15,734 nt of DNA from Coemansia sp. RSA 922 (taxonomy: Eukaryota; Kickxellomycota; Kickxellomycetes; Kickxellales; Kickxellaceae). The DNA is taken from positions 1 through 15,734 of the forward strand of contig JANBQS010000540.1 of assembly GCA_027577415.1 (NCBI GenBank), written 5' to 3'. The position numbers were made by a program, and so were the translations under genes. Shown here piece after piece: positions 1 through 6,644 of this stretch (positions within the stretch are counted from its first letter, which is position 1; each line of letters starts with the position of its first letter). A model generated the notes under the pieces. The model was given only the letters and a program-made list of their open reading frames with translations. It made no database searches and had not been told where the DNA came from.

Positions 1-625
1 GAGCTGCGAAATAAAGTTACCAAACTGGGGATTTAGTCCGGGACCGCACCCTGAATGACCTCTGCGCACCCTAATTTCCCCCGACTCTAGGAGCAGGCTG
101 CTTGATCATTCGAACAAACGCGCTGATGTTAGCCTCAGCCTCATGTGAGCTCTTTATGTTTCGCGGCCGTTTCATTTTCCCAGCAAAGAGAAAAGTGATA
201 GTACGGACTGTCGGAAACGCACAGCCATTCTGGAACGCTAGCGATAGGAACTATAATGCTTTGCCTAGATAGACATCGATCTCGTCCAAGACAATCTCCA
301 GATCTTTTACCATATCGTGTGTCGGATAGCCGAGGAATCGGCACGATGGGTTGCAGATACCACAGGGATTATTCAAGTTCAACGTCTCGTGCGCGTTGCC
401 CTGAATATCAGCAATATTATCAAGCTTAAAGCGGCGGCATTAAAGTGGAAAGGCAATATCGCGAAAGTTGTGGTAAGCCGACAGCAATGGCTGTAACAGC
501 ATCCTATAGCTGCAAGGGTCAGGCGTAAGGCCGGTAAACACCAGACGACTGCTGCTGGCGACGTGGCTAACAACTAGCCGAACGACATGAGATGGGAGTA
601 ATTGGAAGGGTGAAAGGGAGTGCAT
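1..625 (-). pseudogene. Decayed F-box-like/LRR-like family gene, 3' end beyond window edge
   Basis: The minus strand from the ATG at 623-625 encodes an N-terminus (MHSLSPFQLLP, then LLQPLL and YHNFRDIAF) that aligns closely with the start of the paralogue at 8383-10044 and with the intact gene at 6645-8345. The similarity continues in one frame well past the first stop: FLGYPTHDMVKDLEIVLDE, NGCAFPTVRT and AEANISAFVRMIKQPAPRV all have counterparts at the same order in the paralogues. The frame is interrupted by TAA at 440-442 and TAG at 251-253. A one-base frameshift follows at the C5/G5 run 78-82, with a TAG at 71-73. The matching frame resumes at 1-33 as NPQFGNFISQL. About 12 extra codons lie between the CRRF and LGYPT segments. 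The family function is unknown; the LPxHxVxxxVxxV start resembles an F-box core. Confidence 0.8.
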
Positions 626-985
626 TGCGTTAGAAATTCAAAAAATACAGAAAAGTATGAAGAAAAAATAATGAAAGCAAGGACGTTTGTTTGTGGTATG
701 AAGGCAGATTGTTAGCGACTATTGTCAGCGCAGCTTGATCATGTCTGCGATCAACATAATATCAACAAACCGATTGGGCCTGAAAATAGTGGGGAAGCAA
801 GAGCTTATTTATTGTAAGCGGTCTGAGGGCGAGTCTATGCCTTTTCTTTTCACTTTCATTTATGTATTTTTTCATTCTTTTTGCATTGCCCTTTTCTCCG
901 CTTTTTTTATTTGGCATTCGACACATTCGGTTATCCTTTTTTATTTGAATTAGTCCCACTGCTTCTTTGAACTACTGCGCTACAA
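626..985. promoter_or_regulatory. Intergenic region between divergent F-box-like relic and FunK1 kinase A
   Basis: This 360-nt stretch separates two divergent start codons, so it probably served as a bidirectional promoter. The half nearest the kinase (838-980) is T-rich on the plus strand, typical of fungal leaders. The half nearest the relic is A-rich on the plus strand, which reads as T-rich on the relic's own strand. No clear TATA box was found. A 54-nt segment related to one at 5354 lies at 747-800 (separate entry). The open frame at 735-953 is not supported as a gene. Confidence 0.4.
747..800 (+). repeat. Short dispersed repeat, copy A
   Basis: An ungapped hand alignment with 5354-5407 gives 37 identities in 54 positions, including a perfect 10-mer (TCAACAAACC). 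In the plus frame both translate to a similar peptide (STNRLGLKIVGK here, STNHLRLKVVGK there). Differences are spread over all codon positions, so the coding strand cannot be decided. It may be a relic of a mobile element, of a gene piece or of regulatory DNA. Confidence 0.35.
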
Positions 986-3796
986 ATGACTAATCCCGGG
1001 CACAAGCGCAAGAGTCTTTCGACTCCTGAGCCCGAAGAACCCACCACCCAGCCTCAATCCAATTATGTAACTCCTCGAGGCAAGAAGCAAAAGCCTTCTG
1101 TAATCCAGGGCAAAGGTAGGTCTAATGCCAACTAGTTCTGCTTGCAAAAACGCATGGTAAGTTACACACAAACTATGCCATTCCATTAAATTCGAGTATT
1201 ATTTGTATGCCACATATCCTCGAGTTTAGGACAGCCTCCACCTAGTGCCGACATTAGGACGCCCAGTATACAGCGGTCGGGCACCTCGAGGGCGTACTCA
1301 AGCAGGCTGTCTACGACCGAACATATTTTGACTGAAAGGCATGCCGAAGCGCACGACCACTATGAACGGCGGCTTGACAAAGACGATGATTCCATTTTGA
1401 GCCTGACCGAGCCACTGGACAGGAAGCTGAAAGGAATCGCTGAAGAGATTATCGAAAAGGCCGCGCTATTCATGGAGTCGTATCTACGCACTGTGTCGCC
1501 TAACTCGGGGAAATCCGCGGATGGAATGAGCGACGCTATCAAACCACGCCCCGACTCGCCTATGCAGCTGTCAAATACTCCAACTGACCCCAGTATATCG
1601 ACTCAGAGAGCTGGTAATACCAGCGACAATAGCGTCCTTCTCAAAGAAAAGCTGGACGAGGCGAATAAGTGGATATCGTGGAAGTCGAGTAGCAAAGAGA
1701 AAAACATGTACGGTCCTATCGGGGCGTTCATCAAGTACGTAGCGCTCGTGGTGAAGGAGAAGCTGACTTCATTGGCTGACCCTAGTTCTGGTAATGGCCG
1801 TGGGTGCCGCCTTGTGCTTCCCTCTACGAAATCCGACTATAATCCCCCTGACGCCGACGACACTATGCGCATTGACATGGGACTGGTTGGAGCAAATATT
1901 AACAGTCCAGTCGAAGCCAACAGCGGACGGGTTTTGTACTACAAGGTGATCGCCGTGCTGGAGGCCAAGCGCAGGGGCGACGACGACGGCTTTAGGGACG
2001 CGTTTGAGCAACTGGACATTTACACACGACAGATGTACCAGCAGCAACATAACTTGCGCTTTGCCTGGGGCATCACCGTTAGTGGCACGCATGTACGAGT
2101 GTGCCTTTTCGGCCCCGACAGGGCAAAGTCCTCTCGCCTCATGGATATCTCAAAGCCCGAGGGTCGGAGGGCGTTTATCAAGGTACTTGTGCACTGGTCG
2201 CTTTGTGAGGAGTCCCAGCTCGGCCGCGACCCGACCATGGAGTACTTGCGCGACCTGAAATGCTGGCAGATTGCCTGTCCTGACAAGGCGGGCTCTATGG
2301 GCGAGGGCGCAGATGTGAAGTACTACTACTTCACAACGGTCAGCTGCCAGGCCGACCGCTTGTTTGGCCGACATACGCGCTGCTTTCTCGCTACCGACAT
2401 CAGGCCCACGACGATGGTCTCGGATGAAACCCCATTAAAGCCAAAATTTGTCATCAAGGACTCGTGGGCGTTCTCAAAGCGCAACGCCTCTGAGGATACT
2501 CGCGACGAGGTCAGGTCGCTCGAAAAGGTCAAGGCTTGCCTTCTTGCGAAGGCTGCTGAACAGGACATTATTATCCCGAAAATCGAGGTGGGTGGGCGAG
2601 TTTCGTTCCTGCGCAATGGCGGTTGGGTCGAGGATAATACAGATACGCTGTACGGACGAGGTAAATTGGTCGCGGATAAGGCTGATACTGTGCGTGGGCC
2701 AGGCGAAATGGCTGATAATAACGCTGATGACGCGAATAAGCCGGGCGAAGTGCGCAGCAACGATGACCTTTATTTCCGCGCCCACCGCCGTATTGTCATG
2801 GAACCCATCGGTGAGCCTTTGCGCTCGACAACGTCGGTCGCAGAGTTTGTCACTGTTGTTTGTGATGTGATGCGCTGCCACAGCGCATTTGTCAACGACT
2901 GCGGTATTTTGCACCGCGACATCTCGCCTAACAATATTCTTGTTTTTAGAGGAGCTGATGGCATAGCTCGCGGGATGCTCATCGATCTTGACTGCGCAAT
3001 TGACATTGACCAAGAGAAGCGAGAGAAACGAGAGGGGCGGGCGAAGCGCAAAGAGATGACCGGGACTTTGCCTTACATGAGCATCAATAACCTCAGCGGG
3101 TCACTCGTCGAGCACACGAGCCTCGATGACTGGGAGTCGATGCTGTGCGTGATTTGTTGGTTCGCGACACTTGGCACTATCAGTGGTAAGCGTCGTGGGG
3201 ATGGGGAGCTCGCTAGATGCCCTATTGGAAAATGGCGACAGGGCTCTACTGACGAAATGATTACGGCCAAACAGTCTACCTTCGACAGCTGCAATTCATT
3301 CCAGAATCTTATTGTTAGACACTTTAAACTGGAAGGCGTCGCAGGCAGTACAAGCGACAGAATTGGCGCAAATAGCGAGGTCGGCGAAATTGGTGTAGGC
3401 AGCGCAGGTGCCGAAATCGGCACAAGCAGTGAAAACGATACAAGCGATGAAGGCGATGAGAGCGATCTGCTTGAGGGACTTGCATTTGAGCTTCATGAGT
3501 GTCTATTCCAAAACCTCAGCCTTTCTCCCGACTGCCGCGGAACATTTGAAAAGCCGAAGTGCGACGAGCAAAACCCTACGGACAGTGGCGCATTGTCAGG
3601 GTGGCGCGCGCGCAAAGGGAGACTTGGCAAACTCCTGCCTATGGTTAATCCACTCGAGGAGCGCGCCAAGATATGGAAGGATATTTCGAAACAACTGCTT
3701 GAAATTGTCGACAAATATTGGAAACAGGCGATGGCTCTTCAAGAGGACGCGCTTGAAGCAAAGAGCAACGTGGCTATTGGCACTATTCTTCAGTAA
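986..3796 (+). CDS. FunK1-type (fungal-type) protein kinase A with N-terminal nuclease-like domain
   Basis: The gene is join(986..1115,1230..3796), 898 residues. The long open frame has no ATG at its 5' end and extends up to an acceptor. Exon 1, from the ATG at 986, is in matching phase, and the junction reads VIQGKGQPPPSADIRTP. Exon 1 is basic (HKRK, RGKKQK), suggesting nuclear import. Residues about 255-295 carry D259 and E288-A-K290 (IAVLEAKRR), resembling a PD-(D/E)XK core. The kinase region shows Lys453 (FVIKDSW), HRD 605-607, Asn612, DLD 629-631, TGTLPYMS 654-661 and DDWES 676-680. D-x-D in place of DFG is usual in FunK1 proteins. Low-complexity inserts sit near residues 511-555 and 745-791. 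All core catalytic residues are present, so it is probably active; the substrate is unknown. Its divergent neighbour at 1-625 is a pseudogene. Confidence 0.88.
1116..1229 (+). other. Intron 1 of FunK1 kinase A (114 nt, GT-AG)
   Basis: The donor is G|GTAGGT at 1116 and the acceptor is TTTAG at 1225-1229. Exon 1 leaves one base (phase 1), and exon 2 supplies two bases to complete a Gly codon, after which the frame runs uninterrupted into the kinase. Stops occur in the intron in the exon 1 frame. An alternative donor (GTAAGT at about 1155) exists but lies beyond an in-frame TAG. Confidence 0.75.
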
Positions 3797-3927
3797 CAAG
3801 TACATTCCAGTGGTCAACGTTATTTATCAGTACATTTAAATGAAATCTGTTCTTTTATTACAAACATATCCTTCATGTGTACAGAGATTGCGAATGATTA
3901 GATACTGGTCCTTTGCTCTAGTTTTCT

Positions 3928-4640
3928 TTAATTTCCAAGACACTGCACTCTCCCAATGCCCAGAAACAGGTGGCAATATGGAATGCAGAGGTGTTGTTGG
4001 CATCCATCACTGACATAATAACAAAGAGCCATTATTATTTAAGCACACTGTTGAGTTATTAATGTCACTGAAGAGTTTAGAAGGTGTGTTAAGTTTGTTC
4101 GTTAACAATAAGACGTCGACTTTGAGAGGATTGGGAATATAGACAGGGACACACTGCATTGTAGTGCATATACTAGGACAGCGTTGAGTAAGAGCTGAGT
4201 CTGCTGAGGCGTTTATTCTGCGTATGGTGCGTGGGCGGAATACACACAAATTCATCAAGGCTGTGCCAAAGTCGCTAGAGCCGTTTACCTGTGGGGCTTG
4301 CCCAGATGGAAAAGACTCTGAAGGCACTTGGTCCCGGACACATAAAGAAAGACTAGGCTTGCATCATGGTCGAGTTACAACTGGCGGCGTTAGACATAAT
4401 TTACATCAAGAGCAACTAGTTTTGCCAAATGTATGTTCACCCTGCACTGACATATGCCCAGCCTGCATGTGGTTTCGTGGACTGTTGCCATGGGCGACTA
4501 CATCTCACACGGCCATTGGTGTGAAGAGCGCAAGTCACAGCCTGGCCGTATTCGCTCAACGTGGCCCGGTCGATGGTTCAGCCAGGCCAATTTCTTGAGT
4601 GCACGCTATAACTACGCAGTGTCATTAATCGAGCCATGGT
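3928..4640 (-). pseudogene. Decayed gene with RCC1/BNR-like cysteine-glycine repeats
   Basis: Minus-strand translations contain three related segments: TCALHTNGRVRC at 4500-4535, VCLNNNGSLLLC near 4012-4050, and LGIGRVQCLGN at 3928-3960. They resemble the C-A-L-x-x-D/N-G-x-v-x-C-W-G core of RCC1-type beta-propeller repeats. The first is followed by GWAYVSAG and, after a one-base shift, GEHT, which matches the usual VSAGEHTC linker of that family. In-frame stops and at least one frameshift separate the pieces, so no intact product is possible. The 106-codon open frame at 4007-4327 is the longest surviving part. The family call rests on motif resemblance only; an unrelated Cys-rich secreted protein is possible. 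Confidence 0.38.
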
Positions 4641-4698
4641 GCAAAGCTTTATAAATTTATTCATGACCATTCTCCTAAGTAACATACTACTATTAGCA

Positions 4699-5247
4699 CT
4701 ATAGCCCCTCGTCGAGGTGAGCAAGCATATCCATCATCTTGGACAGCTTTTTTGAAGGATGGTAGAATGGAATTTCAGATTGTTCAGGTAGCTCGTTGTA
4801 ATCTTCACTTTCCTCCGACGCCTCATTTTCTTTTTTAGCAGCTTTCCAGGTCTTGCGTTCAATGGTTCTGCGATTCTTGTGTGGCGGGGAACACTTTGGA
4901 GTCAAGAACATAGCGATAGATTTATCCTCATATTGCTCCTTGTCAAACACAAAGAATTTCCGAACTGGGGCATTCCGCGCTCTTGAAATATCTGTATACT
5001 CTGTTTTAACCAGCATGGCTGAACTGCCCTTGTAACCAACGATGTCGCAAGCAGCAGTGAGTAGTTCCTCTCCGGTGACTGGTAGGCTATGGTGGAAGCT
5101 AATGTACTTGAGGTTGGAGTCACACTCGCCGACTATCCTGTTACTTAGGTTGAATAAGGACAGCACGAAGTATTTGCAAAGTTGGACTCTGACGTCTCTG
5201 TTTTTTTTTGCCGTCCTCTTTAGCGTCAGCAAGCGCGAATACACCAC
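4699..5247 (-). CDS. Hypothetical 182-codon open frame lacking an early ATG (5'-incomplete exon or relic)
   Basis: I do not recognise this family. The frame is open for 182 codons and ends at 4699-4701. Its first residues come from GTG codons, and the first ATG is at codon 78 (5014-5016). It is therefore a downstream exon, a broken gene, or a shorter 105-residue protein starting MLVKTEYTD. The middle is hydrophobic/mixed (KYFVLSLFNLSNRIVG). The rest is strongly charged, with a Lys/Arg block (NRRTIERKTWKAAKK), an acidic block (ASEESEDYNELPEQSE) and a basic-to-acidic tail ending HLDEGL. This composition looks protein-like rather than random. Seven bases upstream lies an F-box-family fragment in another frame, so the two may be parts of one decayed member. 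Confidence 0.4.
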   Translation of the reverse strand: MVYSRLLTLKRTAKKNRDVRVQLCKYFVLSLFNLSNRIVGECDSNLKYISFHHSLPVTGEELLTAACDIVGYKGSSAMLVKTEYTDISRARNAPVRKFFVFDKEQYEDKSIAMFLTPKCSPPHKNRRTIERKTWKAAKKENEASEESEDYNELPEQSEIPFYHPSKKLSKMMDMLAHLDEGL

Positions 5248-5253
5248 GTAGTT

Positions 5254-5302
5254 GCCATCTGTTTGATGCGTTCGACCAAAGCGCCAACATTTGTTCTAGC
5301 TG
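5254..5302 (-). pseudogene. Fragment of F-box-like/LRR-like family (ANVGALVERIKQMA motif)
   Basis: The minus strand encodes PARTNVGALVERIKQMA. This matches the conserved segment of the family in this window: AEANISAFVRRIQQMAPM in the 6645-8345 gene, ANIIAFVQRVKEMAPKV at 8383-10044, and the relic at 1-625. The frame closes at 5226-5228, and the flanking frames do not rebuild the rest of the gene. The upstream part of the same frame (to 5414) includes FFPPLSNADG, possibly a weak counterpart of the family's CSFPxxR segment. Confidence 0.5.
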
Positions 5303-5314
5303 GCAAAGGGTTGA

Positions 5315-5640
5315 CTACATTGTCCACAATCTGATCCTCTTGATCAGTTACCAGTGATCGGAATAGAATCAACAAACCATCTGCGTTTGAAAGTGGTGGG
5401 AAAAAAAGTGTCATGCTTCTCTCTCAAGCCCACGTCATCAAGCGATGCGTCATTGCTGTACCCGTTCTGGAACAGCAAGATGGGGCACACGCCCGGCCCG
5501 ACAGTCCACATGGAGCGCCTCCATCCGGGTTCTCCGATCCACCATCAGCCACTTCCGATCCGCTGGTAACCACTGCCGATATGCCGGCCACGAGGATGCT
5601 GCCTAGTTCCAGATGGGCGCAAGCCACAGCTCTTTCGACC
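5315..5640 (+). other. Unassigned Pro/Ser/Ala/Asp-rich open frames, possible gene fragment
   Basis: Two overlapping plus-strand frames are open here. One (5315-5569) contains repeat copy B. The other (from 5413) reads HVIKRCVIAVPVLEQQDGAH and continues Pro/Ser/Asp/Ala-rich, for example SDPPSATSDP. The two could be joined by a one-base slip at the A8 run around 5400-5407. No ATG with good context, no recognisable domain and no terminal exon are seen. The stretch is richer in G and C than the AT-rich flanks, like the coding parts of the window. It may be a relic of a linker-rich protein, or noncoding. Confidence 0.2.
5354..5407 (+). repeat. Short dispersed repeat, copy B
   Basis: This is the partner of 747-800: 37 of 54 identical bases without gaps, sharing TCAACAAACC and the plus-frame peptide pattern STN-x-L-x-LK-x-VGK. 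It lies just upstream, on the minus strand, of the F-box-family fragment at 5254-5302. Copy A also lies upstream of an F-box relic. Confidence 0.35.
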
Positions 5641-5678
5641 TTTTTTTGGAGACAACACGGATTTGTTTTAGCTTTACA

Positions 5679-5722
5679 CAATTGGGGGGGGGGGTGGAAA
5701 TGGATCGCCTCTCAATTGGGGG
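5679..5722 (+). repeat. G11 homopolymer with duplicated CAATTGGGGG
   Basis: A run of 11 G at 5684-5694 follows CAATT, and the 10-mer CAATTGGGGG recurs at 5713-5722, 34 nt downstream. The pair lies 145-190 nt upstream of the ATG at 5867. Runs of T (5642-5647 and 5742-5751) flank the area. Such a tract is prone to length variation in vivo and to sequencing error. Confidence 0.8.
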
Positions 5723-5770
5723 AATAACTTGGCTGTGGCTCATTTTTTTTTTTGGCCTCCTCATGGCAGG

Positions 5771-5778
5771 TATATAAA
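5771..5778 (+). promoter_or_regulatory. TATA box (TATATAAA) of the 5867 gene
   Basis: The sequence TATATAAA stands 89 nt upstream of the ATG at 5867, a normal distance for a TATA box and a short 5' leader. It is one of the clearest core-promoter matches in the window. A downstream start codon in near-perfect context (GCCACCATG) supports it. Confidence 0.6.
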
Positions 5779-5866
5779 GTCCACTCTGCTCTGGCAATAT
5801 TTCAATCGTTTGACACAAAGTAATATTCAGATTTCTCATTACTCCACCAATTTTTATATCGCCACC

Positions 5867-6241
5867 ATGTCTTTTGCCACAATGCATTTTGCAACCGAGA
5901 ACGATTTTTTTACTCGTGACAGGATCCTTCTCGTATTCGTAGGAGCAAATGGTCGAAACGGCGCATTTTATGCGTTTTTGCGCCACGAAATTACTAACCT
6001 ATATGAGTTTGTCGAAGCGGAAAGACTCATTCCTACCCTTTCTGCAATGGTTAACAATGCTGACAACCTTATTCGTGCACAGTACAACGACGACTTTACC
6101 TGGATTCGCAATGTGGATGACGCCATGCCCACTATTTGCGGAGATTGCAAATATATTCTTATTGGTAGTGGGACAGACACAAGGATCAAAGACAGACAGT
6201 TGAGTGATATGGTCTATAATTATTTTTTCAACGATTATTAG
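5867..6241 (+). CDS. Orphan small protein, 124 residues
   Basis: I do not recognise the family. The start is chosen at 5867 because GCCACCATG is a full Kozak match and a TATA box lies 89 nt upstream. The frame extends further 5' only without an ATG. The protein begins MSFATMHFATEND, with a short FAT-x-x-FAT echo. A hydrophobic strand follows (RILLVFVGANGR, about residues 21-32), then an Asn/Asp-rich, aromatic-rich body with LYEFVEAERLIPTLSAMV and a C-terminus rich in Tyr/Phe (VYNYFFNDY). It has two cysteines close together (CGDC, about residues 93-96). There is no signal peptide or membrane segment. The sequence is moderately acidic and looks like a compact soluble domain. AT-rich sequence with TAATAATAATTAAA-like motifs follows the stop, consistent with 3' processing. 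Confidence 0.6.
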   Translation: MSFATMHFATENDFFTRDRILLVFVGANGRNGAFYAFLRHEITNLYEFVEAERLIPTLSAMVNNADNLIRAQYNDDFTWIRNVDDAMPTICGDCKYILIGSGTDTRIKDRQLSDMVYNYFFNDY

Positions 6242-6644
6242 TTATTAACATAATAATAATTAAATTTAATACGTTGGACTTTTTCTTCTACACCTAATTT
6301 ATACTTGCAAAAAGCTGATGCCATATTGGACAGAATTAAAAATTTTGGCTTTGTCGCACATACACAGAACAGTTGTATGATACTGCAGACAAAAAGAAAA
6401 ACAAAGCGAGGTAGCTAAATAGAGCACCCACATTCCACACCTTGGCTCTTAAATCTGTGAATCCTAGGAGGACAGAGTTTTTGTTAAGCTTGTCCTGTCG
6501 GATTGCCAATCCATACCCGGAATTGCCCATATATTTTTTGCTACTACACTCGGAAATAAATCAGTATTGCCATTTTTTTATTGATCAGTCTATTGTCATA
6601 TACTTGTTTTGTAATTATTATCTCTATCGCTTTAACAACACCAA
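6242..6644. other. AT-rich intergenic region upstream of the intact F-box-like gene
   Basis: The region holds the 3' flank of the orphan gene (AT-rich, several TAA and AATTAAA motifs) and the presumed promoter/leader of the gene at 6645. The last 100 nt are T-rich. A minus-strand frame at 6336-6530 (64 codons) contains GYGLAIRQDKLN and a hydrophobic VGALFSYLALFFFLS segment. It lacks support as a gene and may be a terminal-exon relic or chance. Confidence 0.4.

Noticed and set aside
735..953. 72-codon plus-strand open frame upstream of kinase A
   Set aside because: The second half is a translation of a T-rich leader (Phe/Leu/Ile). Only the 54-nt segment shared with 5354 is of interest, and it is listed as a repeat.
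2474..3013. 179-codon minus-strand open frame inside kinase A
   Set aside because: It is antisense to a well-supported kinase exon with conserved HRD and DLD motifs. Its translation has no domain and is rich in residues expected from reversed coding frames.
4224..4598. 124-codon plus-strand frame with CGAC, CSPC and CPAC pairs
   Set aside because: The Cys pairs looked like zinc ligands. However, the opposite strand carries the more coherent RCC1-like repeats, and this frame has no promoter, start context or domain.
5331..5347. Hairpin CTGATC-CTCTT-GATCAG
   Set aside because: It is a short 6-bp dyad in relic DNA with no gene end or start beside it. Such dyads are expected by chance in a window of this length.
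6336..6530. 64-codon minus-strand frame with GYGLAIRQDKLN and a hydrophobic stretch
   Set aside because: It briefly resembles a ligand-binding/transmembrane segment. It has no upstream exons, no ATG in good context and no second supporting motif, so chance is likely.
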